The notes beneath the pieces are model-generated. The model was not told where the DNA came from. It was given only the letters and a program-made list of their open reading frames with translations, and did not search any database. Positions 1-5,020 of a stretch of 5,020 bases of DNA are shown in pieces. The position numbers and the translations under genes are program-made. The stretch covers positions 1-5,020 of the forward strand of contig JAJYNP010000361.1 in NCBI GenBank assembly GCA_021786265.1, read 5' to 3'. The stretch's first letter is position 1, and every line of letters starts with the position of its first letter. Source of the stretch: Chloroflexota bacterium (GTDB taxonomy: Bacteria; Chloroflexota; Limnocylindria; Limnocylindrales; CSP1-4).

Positions 1-264
1 TCGCACCGCGCCGTGCGCTGCGACCTGCGCCCGGTCCCCATGGCCTCGCTCGGGCTCACCTACGAGGCCAACTTCGTGCAGAACCGCTATTACCTGACCG
101 ACTCGCACGGGCGCTGGAACCGCCCGCTCGCGGTGGCCGCCGCGGAGTTCGCGCGGCGCGATGCCGTGCTGACGTTTCTCGTCCATCCCGCGTGGTGGGC
201 GTTCGGCGGCGAGCCGCTGCTGGCGCGGCCGGAGACAGCCGCCAGCCCGGACGACGCACGCTGA
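1..264 (+). CDS. C-terminal part of a possible polysaccharide-deacetylase-like protein (5' end outside window)
   Basis: The frame is open from the first base (reading Ser-His-Arg-Ala-Val...) to a TGA at 262-264, so the 87 visible residues are a C-terminus; the GTG at 13 is unlikely to be the true start. Visible motifs are a strand-like MASLGLTYEANF, then YYLTDSHGRWNR, and near the end LTFLVHPAWW. From memory, a 'Y-x-S/T-D-S-x-G-x-W' stretch followed by a hydrophobic strand ending in 'HPxWW' is seen in C-terminal parts of polysaccharide-deacetylase-like (NodB-fold) proteins linked to surface glycans; this is recollection, not a search result. The catalytic Asp-His-His motifs would lie upstream and cannot be checked. 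The last ~15 residues are a disordered Ala/Pro/Asp-rich tail. The gene converges on the GT51 gene across 94 bases in which no convincing terminator is visible. Coding status is likely; function is tentative. Confidence 0.6.
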   Translation, partial: SHRAVRCDLRPVPMASLGLTYEANFVQNRYYLTDSHGRWNRPLAVAAAEFARRDAVLTFLVHPAWWAFGGEPLLARPETAASPDDAR

Positions 265-358
265 TCCGAGCCTTGTCGCGGTGCCGGGAGTGCCGAACCG
301 ACCGCGGGCGGACCGCGGCCGACGACGGTTGCCGCTCGGTTGGTCCCGCCGGGCGCCC

Positions 359-1090
359 TCAGCACCCACCTGCGGTCGGGGGCAGGACTACGGGCTCGCC
401 ACCCGCGCCGGCCGCCATCTCGGCAGTGACGTAGCCGTCCTCGAGCATCGCCTGCAGGACCGTCGCACGCCGGGCACGGGCGAGATCCGGGTGCAGCAGC
501 GGGTCGTAGGCCGAGGGAGCCTGCGGCATCCCCGCCAGGACCGCCACCTCGCCCAGGTCGAGGGCGTCGAGGTGCCGGTGGAAGTCGGCACAGGCAGCGG
601 CGGCCATCCCGATCCTCCCGTACCCGGACGGCACGATGCTGAGGTAGTCGGCCAGGATCTGCTGCTTGTCGAACTGGAGCTCGACCTTGAAGGCGAGCGT
701 GAGCTCGGCGAGTTTGGCCAATCCCGTGTCCGAGCCGCCGAGGTAGACGAGCTTGACCAGCTGCCCGGTGATGGTGGAGCCGCCCTGGCAGGGGCAGGCG
801 TGGGACAGGTCGTAGAGCGCCGCGCGGCCGAGGCCCAGCACGTCGATCCCGTGGTGCTGGTAGAAGCGTTCGTCCTCCACCGCCACCACCGCCTCTGCCA
901 GGAGTGGGGGCACCTCGCCGGGGTGCAGCACCGTCACGTGGTCGGCGCTCGCCACTGCACCCACCCGCGCCTGCAGGTCGGAACCCGACGGAGTGACCGC
1001 CCACAGCACAGCGACGAGGAGCCCGCCCAGCGCCACGAGGATGAGGAGAGCCGCGCCAACCCAGCGCCGGACGCGATGGCCGCGGGACAT
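359..1090 (-). CDS. Monofunctional peptidoglycan glycosyltransferase (GT51 transglycosylase domain protein)
   Basis: This 243-residue protein should polymerise lipid II into glycan strands at the outer face of the membrane. A short basic N-terminus (SRGHRVRRW) precedes one membrane segment at about residues 11-32, giving a type II topology with the catalytic domain outside. GT51 motifs appear in order: EDERFYQHHGID (72-83), with Glu72 the expected catalytic base; GGSTITGQLVK (103-113); KLAEL (126-130), with Glu129 matching the conserved Glu of the RKxxE motif; ILADYLS (145-151); and a Gly/Ala-rich segment (157-168). The domain ends with LAGMPQAPSAYDP (185-197), typical of the family. The protein stops there, with no penicillin-binding transpeptidase domain, so it resembles MtgA-type or truncated class A PBP proteins. 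One departure is Gly109 where GGSTITQQ normally has Gln. The ATG at 1090 is the first start candidate in the open frame; no clear Shine-Dalgarno precedes it. It lies 49 bases after the bPH-like gene and may be co-transcribed. Confidence 0.9.
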   Translation of the reverse strand: MSRGHRVRRWVGAALLILVALGGLLVAVLWAVTPSGSDLQARVGAVASADHVTVLHPGEVPPLLAEAVVAVEDERFYQHHGIDVLGLGRAALYDLSHACPCQGGSTITGQLVKLVYLGGSDTGLAKLAELTLAFKVELQFDKQQILADYLSIVPSGYGRIGMAAAACADFHRHLDALDLGEVAVLAGMPQAPSAYDPLLHPDLARARRATVLQAMLEDGYVTAEMAAGAGGEPVVLPPTAGGC

Positions 1091-1139
1091 CGTCGCCAGG
1101 GGGGCCGTGGGCAGCGGGCCGGCCGCCGGATCGGCCTGG

Positions 1140-1514
1140 TCAGTCGGCGGAGCCGCCGGTCTCCCGTGGGCGGATCGCCGCGTTGATGGCGCGAACCGTG
1201 GCGACCGGATCTGCCACTTCGATGATCAGCGCCGCGTAGTGCTCGTGGTCGAGGTCGATCTTCACCGCCTCCTCGGGGTGGCGGACGTCGAGGAACCACC
1301 ACTGCCCGTCGAAGAAGGTGCCGGCCGCGATGACCCCGGGAAGCGAGGTGCCCCCGAGGCGCAGCCCGTGCCGCTCGCGGAGGGCATCGGGATCCTGCGA
1401 GGCACCGCGCACGTGCGTCAGGGGAACCTCCACGGTGCTCTTCAAGGCGAGCACCTTGTCGAAGCCCTCGACCAGCACACGCAATCTCCCGTCCGCGATC
1501 TCCACCTCGGTCAT
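1140..1514 (-). CDS. Conserved hypothetical protein, bacterial PH-like fold suspected
   Basis: The product is 124 residues, soluble, with no signal peptide or membrane segment. The ATG at 1514 is chosen because GAGGAG sits 4 bases upstream on the minus strand; the frame stays open to 1739, but that extension is low-complexity Arg/Pro/His sequence. The protein begins with alternating beta-strand-like segments (VEIADGRLRVLVEGFDKVLALKSTVEVP written as two strands and a helix-like turn), followed by LTHVRGA, then LPGVIAAGTFFDGQWWFLDV, HPEEAVKIDL and a final amphipathic segment with ALIIEVADPVATVRAI. I recall this order ('LxALKSxxEVPLxHVRG ... PGxxxAGTF ... FWDV ... AxxIxLxxExY') in a common actinobacterial and Chloroflexota family of unknown function, possibly with a bacterial PH-like domain. 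No catalytic residues are recognisable. It lies upstream of the GT51 gene and may share its transcript. Confidence 0.82.
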   Translation of the reverse strand: MTEVEIADGRLRVLVEGFDKVLALKSTVEVPLTHVRGASQDPDALRERHGLRLGGTSLPGVIAAGTFFDGQWWFLDVRHPEEAVKIDLDHEHYAALIIEVADPVATVRAINAAIRPRETGGSAD

Positions 1515-1543
1515 GGTGCTCCTCGTGCTCTCGCAACGGTGGT

Positions 1544-1563
1544 GGCGGACACGAGTGTCCGCC
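1544..1563. promoter_or_regulatory. Perfect 20-bp palindrome, candidate operator upstream of the bPH-like gene
   Basis: The sequence GGCGGACACGAGTGTCCGCC has two 9-base arms that are exact reverse complements around a 2-base centre (GA). It ends 29 bases before the ATG at 1514, where a dimeric repressor or activator site, or an mRNA hairpin near the ribosome-binding site, would act. The two-base loop makes a DNA operator more natural than an RNA hairpin. No regulator is encoded nearby, and I cannot assign it to a known regulator family. No convincing -35/-10 pair was found around it. Confidence 0.45.
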
Positions 1564-1911
1564 TTCGGGTCGACATCGAGGCTGGTCGGGCTGGATGTAT
1601 CCGCGGCGAGGTCGTCCCCGTGCGGGGCCGCGCTCCACCCCCACCGCCATCCACCTCCTGAGAGTCGCGGGCGCGGGGGGTCATCATGCCGGACGCGGAG
1701 CCGGACGGCAACTGGGAGCCCCGCCTCGTGTGACCCCACCCCGATACCGAGACGTGGATGGATCGGATGCGTCGGCCGCTCCGGACCGTGCGCCCGAGGA
1801 CATCACTCCGGCTCCGGCGAGGAGCCATTCCGCACCGCACCAGGGGGTCGATGCACCGCTGGCAGGACAAGCTGGGAGGATCTCCATGCTCTGCTCGCTC
1901 CTGTACTTCCT
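1564..1911. other. Intergenic stretch without a supported gene
   Basis: About 350 bases with open frames in several directions, but their translations are Arg/Pro/Ser-rich, low in complexity and unlike any family I know. The only local structure is a small perfect stem at 1810-1826 (GGCTCC, five-base loop, GGAGCC). It has no following T-run on either strand, so it is not called a terminator. GGGAGGA at 1874-1880 stands 5 bases before an ATG at 1886 (+). That frame runs to 2089, but crosses the 19-bp repeat and then lies antisense to the GNAT gene, so it is not called. Confidence 0.5.
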
Positions 1912-1930
1912 AGGGCTTGTGGCCGAAAGA
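1912..1930 (+). repeat. Left candidate terminal inverted repeat (19 bp)
   Basis: AGGGCTTGTGGCCGAAAGA reads inward from the left and matches the reverse complement of 3790-3808 exactly. One mismatch later, two further bases agree. It begins 10 bases beyond the stop codon of the GNAT gene. G-rich outer bases followed by CGAAA resemble the general look of IS5-family ends; that resemblance comes from memory and is loose. Confidence 0.6.
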
Positions 1931-1940
1931 CCCGCCCGCA

Positions 1941-2861
1941 TCAGCCGAAGGCCGCTCTCTGTGGCCGTTGAGCGCCCGCTGAGCCGGGGTCCGGCTCCCG
2001 TGCGAAGGAGTACTGGGCGACGTCCGTCACCGGCTCGTATCCGATCGACTGATAGATCTGGTTCGAGGTCGGGTTCGCCAGGTCCGTGAAGAGGAAGCAA
2101 TAGCGGCGGCCTCGATCGATCTGCTCCTGGCTGACAGCGGCGGTCAGCGCGCTCGCGTAGCCCTGGCGACGCGCAACCGGGGGCGTGTAGACAGGGCCGA
2201 TGCGGATGCCGTGCGGTGTTGGAGAGCCGGCCACGACGAGCGAGACCGCCTGGCCGTCGACCTCCCAGAGGTAGGCCGTGCGACCGGCGCCTTCGATCCA
2301 GCGATCGACCATCGCCTCGATGTTGCTCGCCCGCGCGCTTGCGGGAAGCGCCTCTGCCTGAAACACCAGGGCCCACGCCTGCAGCAGCTGCCGATCGCCG
2401 TCGGTCGCGCGGCGCCACCTCCCGCGCACGGGCCGCGCCGCACGGACCTCGGCAACGCGGTAGATCCGCTCGGCCATCGCCAGACGCGTGGCGCTCCCCG
2501 TCTTGGACGACCAAGCTGCTGCGAACCAGCCTGCCAGGAGCGGCGGTCCGAGCACGCCAGGCAGATCGCGTCCCTCGCGGAGCAGCTCGTCGAGCAGCGG
2601 CGTCAGGGCATCGGCGACCCGCTCGTCCGGAACCCCAAGCTCGGAGAGCACGAGACCCGATGGAGGCGTGCGGACCGCCACGAGCACGACCGACCGCTCG
2701 GTCACGGCCGCGAGGAAGGGTGGCTCTGGGTAGACCTCCGGGCGATCACGCAGGGTGCCGAGGATGCCCAGGAGCAGGTTGTGCTCGGCCTCGCGTGCGG
2801 CCAGGTAGTCTCCCGCTGCGTTCAGCAACGCCGACGCGGTGGCGTATCGCACGAGCTCCAT
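1941..2861 (-). CDS. GNAT-family N-acetyltransferase
   Basis: This 306-residue protein probably transfers an acetyl group from acetyl-CoA to an amine; the substrate is unknown. The recognisable catalytic half is C-terminal (about 195-287). A strand AYLWEVDGQAVSLV is followed by IGPVYTPPVARRQGYASALT (221-240), whose RRQGYA matches the GNAT motif A pyrophosphate-binding loop (R/Q-x-x-G-x-G/A). Then comes YCFLFTDLANPTSNQIY (254-270) with QSIGYEPV (271-278), the motif B region of FR47-like acetyltransferases. Residues 1-145 form the variable N-terminal half seen in this two-part GNAT group. The last ~20 residues (after YSF, 284-286) are a low-complexity tail ending just before the candidate transposon end. 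The ATG at 2861 is the frame's first good start; no Shine-Dalgarno is visible, but a 12-bp palindrome lies just upstream. It follows the transposase gene by 90 bases on the same strand. Confidence 0.9.
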   Translation of the reverse strand: MELVRYATASALLNAAGDYLAAREAEHNLLLGILGTLRDRPEVYPEPPFLAAVTERSVVLVAVRTPPSGLVLSELGVPDERVADALTPLLDELLREGRDLPGVLGPPLLAGWFAAAWSSKTGSATRLAMAERIYRVAEVRAARPVRGRWRRATDGDRQLLQAWALVFQAEALPASARASNIEAMVDRWIEGAGRTAYLWEVDGQAVSLVVAGSPTPHGIRIGPVYTPPVARRQGYASALTAAVSQEQIDRGRRYCFLFTDLANPTSNQIYQSIGYEPVTDVAQYSFAREPDPGSAGAQRPQRAAFG

Positions 2862-2874
2862 GCGACGGACAATA

Positions 2875-2886
2875 GCCCGATCGGGC
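2875..2886. promoter_or_regulatory. 12-bp perfect palindrome before the GNAT gene
   Basis: GCCCGATCGGGC is fully self-complementary and ends 13 bases before the GNAT ATG at 2861. It could be a small operator overlapping the promoter or leader, but GC-rich palindromes of this size occur by chance in such DNA. TATTGT, read on the minus strand at 2869-2874, is a weak -10 candidate without a recognisable -35. Confidence 0.25.
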
Positions 2887-2951
2887 GTTGGCGAGCGGTA
2901 TTCGCGGTCGCCCGGTTCAGCCGGCGCCGGTCAGCGCTGCCGGTCCACCGA

Positions 2952-3726
2952 TCAGATGACCGCCCGCCAGGCGAGGTAGGCGACCGAGGCGACCTCCAGC
3001 CACGCCTTGGCGCTCGCCTCGCTGCCTTCGTAGCAGCGCGACAGGCGGCGCCAACGCCCGAGCTGGGCAAAGGCGTGCTCGATCCGATACAGCGGGGCGA
3101 GCGGCACGAAGCCGCTCGTGCCCTTGGCCGGGGCCTTGAGATCGAGCGCCAGATGGCGATGCTCCGCAAGCCTGGCCAAGCCCCGATAGCCGCGATCGCC
3201 CACGATCGTCCGCAGCCTGGGTAGCTCGGGCAGCTCGTCGCGCAGGAGTTCCCTGGCCGCCTGGACGTCGTGGGGACGGGCGGAGGTGACGTGGGCGGCC
3301 ACCGGGAGGCCCAGGACCTCGACGAGGAGCGTGCGCTTCGTGCCGATGGTGCGGCCACCCTTGCCGCCGGCCTGGTGGAACGTGGGCCCGTAGCGGGCGC
3401 CCTTCACGGTCTGGGCATCCACCATCACCATCGAGGGCGTCGGCTGCCGCTCGTGCTGGAGGCGCACGATCATCGCCAGGCGGGTCATCGCCCGCTCCCA
3501 GACGCCGTTGGCCCGCCAGCGGCGCCACTGCGCCCAGACCGCGGTCCAGGCGCCGTAGCGCTCGGGCAGGTAGCGCCACTGGCAGCCGGTGCGGCCGATG
3601 AAGAGCATTGCGTCGACCATCTGACGGCGCGGGATCTGGGCGGGCGCGCCCCGGCGACCGGGCGGGTCGAAGAAGGTCGGCCACCATCGCCCACTGCAGG
3701 TCGGTGAGGGCGATCGCGAAGCTCAT
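2952..3726 (-). CDS. IS5-family DDE transposase, read through a +1 frameshift (or frameshifted copy)
   Basis: The N-terminus starts at the ATG at 3726 with SFAIALTDLQWAMVADLL, the usual 'LTDxQWxxxxxLL' opening of IS5-family (DUF4096-type) transposases. The rest lies in another frame from about 3650 down to the TGA at 2952, including PRRQMVDAMLFIGRTGCQW. That main frame has its own ATG at 3620, without a ribosome-binding site. Counted from it, the RNase H-like triad is Asp68 (VDAQTVKG), Asp142 (VGDRGYRG) and Glu181 (RIEHAFAQLGRWRRL), with 39 residues between the last two, so catalysis looks intact. The join needs skipping one base. Dropping one G from the four-G run at 3649-3652 (minus strand) gives ...RSPGAPAQIPRRQMVDAM, which aligns well with the family, and a 257-residue product of normal length. 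This may be programmed frameshifting, a mutation, or a sequencing error. No strong Shine-Dalgarno precedes 3726. Confidence 0.85.
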
Positions 3727-3789
3727 GCCGGCAGCTTCGCAGCCGCCTGTGTCACCTTATCTGGCGCGCTTCTGCCGATCTGAACGGGA

Positions 3790-3808
3790 TCTTTCGGCCA
3801 CAAGCCCT
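3790..3808 (-). repeat. Right candidate terminal inverted repeat (19 bp)
   Basis: On the minus strand this reads AGGGCTTGTGGCCGAAAGA, identical to 1912-1930 on the plus strand. It starts 63 bases upstream of the transposase ATG, where the end and promoter of an IS are expected. Its outermost base (T at 3808) is also part of the TTA that forms the TAA stop of the neighbouring minus-strand gene, so that gene ends exactly at the repeat boundary. Confidence 0.6.
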
Positions 3809-4548
3809 TACTCCCGGGCGGGATCGCGCGTGCGCGACGGGGCTTGGTCGGCGCCATGTTGGGCACGCTGATCGCGCCCGAGTTCCCAGGCGATCAGACT
3901 GCGGCGGGTGGATCGTTCCAGGGCTCGGATGGCGTCCTCCGCGGTCGCGTACGTCAGTCGGTGCGCCACCACCTGGCTGATGCGCACGCCGTGCACAACC
4001 CCCAGGCTCCGGAGGCGAGCGAGGGTGCGGTCACCGAGCCGCACGGGCGCGCCGCGCTCGGCCGCCCAGCGGCGGGCCAGGGCGCGTAGGCCACCCCCTG
4101 CGTAGGTGGCCCGGGTGCCGCCCCGGGGATGCCCGCGGATGGGTCGCTGCTCCAGCTGCGCGTGGTCGTAGAGCCAGACGACGAGGTCGAGCGCCAGCAG
4201 GTCCTCGGGCGCGAGCTCGCCCGGAGGGGCGACCAGGCGCCAGCCGCCGATCGCCGGCAGGCCGCTGGTGTCGTGCCGGCGGATCAGGCGGGCCCGGTCC
4301 CATTCGGCGGCAGTGGCCGCGATCCAGGCGACCGACCCGGCGACCACCCAGGCGCTGATCGCCGCGGGATAGGGCTGGTCGAGCACGCTCGCGAGGACGA
4401 GGCCGCCGAGCACGAGCAGGAACGTGCCGCGCCACACCGCCAGGCGGACCCGCTCGCGTCCCCAGCGCTCCCGCAGGCCGCGCACGAGCGGGCGGCGCAG
4501 GGGACCCGCGTCGCCGGGGTGTTCGCGCACGCGATCTCGGGCGGCCAT
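3808..4548 (-). CDS. Hypothetical membrane protein with two N-terminal membrane segments
   Basis: I do not recognise this 246-residue protein. Its start is the ATG at 4548, preceded by GAGGGG about 3 bases away on the minus strand, a usable Shine-Dalgarno. Residues 1-40 are basic and hydrophilic. Two hydrophobic segments follow (about 41-57, FLLVLGGLVLASVL; and 61-81, AAISAWVVAGSVAWIAATA), joined by the short loop DQPYP, so they form a hairpin with both flanks on the same, probably cytoplasmic, side. The remaining ~165 residues are soluble and Arg/Leu-rich, with a segment DLLALDLVVWLYDHAQLEQRP (116-136). The C-terminus (after about 224) is charged and low in complexity. The TAA stop at 3808-3810 includes the outermost base of the right 19-bp repeat, so the natural C-terminus may have been altered by an insertion. 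It is transcribed divergently from the Cys-rich gene. Confidence 0.7.
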   Translation of the reverse strand: MAARDRVREHPGDAGPLRRPLVRGLRERWGRERVRLAVWRGTFLLVLGGLVLASVLDQPYPAAISAWVVAGSVAWIAATAAEWDRARLIRRHDTSGLPAIGGWRLVAPPGELAPEDLLALDLVVWLYDHAQLEQRPIRGHPRGGTRATYAGGGLRALARRWAAERGAPVRLGDRTLARLRSLGVVHGVRISQVVAHRLTYATAEDAIRALERSTRRSLIAWELGRDQRAQHGADQAPSRTRDPARE

Positions 4549-4593
4549 GGTCCCCTCGCTCCCCGCGACCGGACCCGGTCACGGCACCGGCGC

Positions 4594-4622
4594 GATCCTG
4601 GGCGGCGGCCATGCGCCGTCAA
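4594..4622 (-). promoter_or_regulatory. Candidate promoter for the hypothetical membrane protein gene
   Basis: On the minus strand, TTGACG (4617-4622) and CAGGAT (4595-4600) are separated by 16 bases, resembling a housekeeping-type promoter with a high-GC -10. Transcription would begin near 4588, giving a leader of about 40 bases to the ATG at 4548. The -35 hexamer lies within one arm of the 4615-4665 inverted repeat. Confidence 0.35.
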
Positions 4623-4665
4623 GTGGGCGACGACGCCGACCCGCCCCCCTCGTTCGCTTGACGGC
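4615..4665. repeat. Inverted repeat in the divergent intergenic region (9-bp arms)
   Basis: GCCGTCAAG (4615-4623) and CTTGACGGC (4657-4665) are exact reverse complements separated by 33 bases, a C-rich spacer. Each arm contains TTGACG in the outward direction, so the repeat may be a back-to-back pair of -35 elements, a bipartite regulator site, or both. Confidence 0.5.
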
Positions 4666-4685
4666 AACGGGGTTCCGCCGAGGCT
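4658..4685 (+). promoter_or_regulatory. Candidate promoter for the Cys-rich protein gene
   Basis: TTGACG (4658-4663) is followed after 16 bases by GAGGCT (4680-4685), a weak -10 that mirrors the spacing on the opposite strand. The leader to the ATG at 4743 would be about 50 bases. The -35 match is good; the -10 is poor. Confidence 0.25.
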
Positions 4686-4742
4686 TCCAGTGCCGCGACG
4701 ACCACGCACCCTGCGCGTCGGGCGGCCGCTCGGGAGGACCCC

Positions 4743-5020
4743 ATGTCACCTATCGGACGCGCGGTGCCCTGTTCGTGCCCAGGCTGTGGTGTCGGCGAGG
4801 CCAGCGGACTGTGTACGCTGACGCGCGCCGCCGATGCCTCGGCCGCGGGGTCGTTCGAGCCGGTGGAGACCCTCTTCTGCGACTGCTGCGGCCTGTGGGT
4901 CCGCAATGGCGTGCTGCATGCCCACGGCGCCGACCTCGATCCCGACGACGTGCGCGCCGTCGCCCGGCTGCACGCCCCGACGGCCCACCTCGACGAGCTG
5001 TACGTGGAACCGGAGGTGCG
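4743..5020 (+). CDS. Cys-rich, probably zinc-binding hypothetical protein (3' end outside window)
   Basis: An ATG at 4743 preceded by GGGAGGA (4732-4738), 4 bases away, opens a frame that runs without a stop to the window edge: 92 complete codons plus two bases. The product begins MSPIGRAVPCSCPGCGVGEA; cysteines fall at 10, 12, 15, 24, 46, 48 and 49, with His59 and His61 after the last cluster. A CxCxxC group followed after about 30 residues by CDCC suggests a small treble-clef or zinc-ribbon-like metal site; the exact ligand set cannot be fixed by eye. Residues 62-92 (GADLDPDDVRAVARLHAP...) are acidic and look helical, perhaps the start of a second part. I do not recognise the family. Codon use matches its neighbours, and the strong ribosome-binding site supports the call. 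It is divergent from the membrane protein gene, with 194 bases between them. Confidence 0.75.
   Translation, partial: MSPIGRAVPCSCPGCGVGEASGLCTLTRAADASAAGSFEPVETLFCDCCGLWVRNGVLHAHGADLDPDDVRAVARLHAPTAHLDELYVEPEV

Larger units (their letters stand above)
1912..3808 (-). mobile_element. Putative IS5-family-type transposon with GNAT acetyltransferase passenger
   Basis: Two copies of AGGGCTTGTGGCCGAAAGA, identical over 19 bases, lie at 1912-1930 (+) and 3790-3808 (-). Read inward from both ends they match and then diverge, as terminal inverted repeats do. The interior holds one transposase (2952-3726) and one other gene (GNAT, 1941-2861), both on the minus strand. The ends sit 10 bases beyond the GNAT stop and 63 bases before the transposase ATG, a compact fit. 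Target-site evidence is weak: the outside flanks TACTTCCT (1904-1911) and TACTCCCG (3809-3816) agree at 6 of 8 positions. IS5-family elements are normally 0.8-1.3 kb without passengers. No alternative left end matching the repeat was found between the two genes (2862-2951). The rival view is a chance pair of dispersed motifs beside an IS whose true ends I missed. Confidence 0.45.

Noticed and set aside
265..358. Terminator between the convergent genes
   Set aside because: Only short GC-rich complementary segments (such as AACCGA/TCGGTT) are present, without a strong stem or T-run.
1515..1739. Upstream extension of the bPH-like gene to an earlier start at 1739
   Set aside because: The added residues are low in complexity and rich in Arg, Pro and His, and the ATG at 1514 has a GAGGAG ribosome-binding site at the right distance.
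1912..1930. Reading the 19-bp repeat as a DosR/DevR-like box (GGGAC-TTTCGGCC type)
   Set aside because: The opposite strand (TCTTTCGGCCACAAGCCCT) resembles such boxes only loosely and lacks symmetry. Both copies lie just beyond the 3' ends of genes, and their inward orientation around a transposase fits terminal repeats better.
1886..2089. Plus-strand open frame starting MLCSLLYFLG with a good GGGAGGA ribosome-binding site
   Set aside because: It crosses the 19-bp repeat and then lies antisense to the GNAT coding region, and its later part is Arg/Ser/Pro-rich low-complexity sequence. The ribosome-binding site may be chance, or a relic of something interrupted at 1912.
1684..2514. Long minus-strand open frame overlapping the GNAT gene
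   Set aside because: It is a shadow frame of the GNAT gene, which carries clear acetyltransferase motifs; the overlapping translation has none.
3824..3837. 14-bp palindrome TCGCGCGTGCGCGA
   Set aside because: It lies inside the 3' end of the membrane protein gene and consists almost entirely of alternating G and C, which is expected by chance in this DNA.
3811..4089. Plus-strand open frames across the membrane protein gene
   Set aside because: They are antisense shadows; the minus-strand frame has the ribosome-binding site and a sensible two-segment membrane profile.

Overview
This is a strongly G+C-rich bacterial chromosomal window with third codon positions almost all G or C. That, plus proteins resembling actinobacterial and Chloroflexota families, suggests a high-GC Actinomycetota or Chloroflexota genome. 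No ribosomal or marker gene is present, so the lineage stays open.

Layout. Positions 1-264 (+) hold the C-terminus of a protein whose start lies outside the window, possibly a polysaccharide-deacetylase-like enzyme. Facing it on the minus strand are two co-oriented genes. At 1140-1514 is a small bPH-like conserved hypothetical protein with a good ribosome-binding site, preceded by a perfect 20-bp two-fold palindrome. At 359-1090 is a stand-alone, membrane-anchored peptidoglycan glycosyltransferase (GT51) without a transpeptidase domain. About 350 bases of apparently non-coding DNA follow (1564-1911).

From 1912 to 3808 lies the most interesting part. A GNAT acetyltransferase gene (1941-2861, minus) sits behind an IS5-family DDE transposase (2952-3726, minus) that needs a +1 frameshift, or removal of one base, to be read through. 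The pair is bracketed by two identical 19-bp sequences in inverted orientation, at 1912-1930 and 3790-3808, as expected for terminal inverted repeats. This looks like a transposon of about 1.9 kb with an acetyltransferase passenger, although target-site duplications are imperfect and the family normally carries no passenger. The right-hand repeat also supplies the first base (plus-strand order) of the stop codon of the next gene.

To the right, 3808-4548 (minus) encodes an unrecognised protein with two membrane segments. A divergent intergenic region follows, carrying a symmetric pair of TTGACGGC-type sequences. From 4743 to the window edge, in frame and with an excellent Shine-Dalgarno, runs the start of a cysteine-rich, probably zinc-binding protein (+).

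No RNA gene, CRISPR array or prophage was seen, and apart from the putative transposon there is no recognisable novel system.
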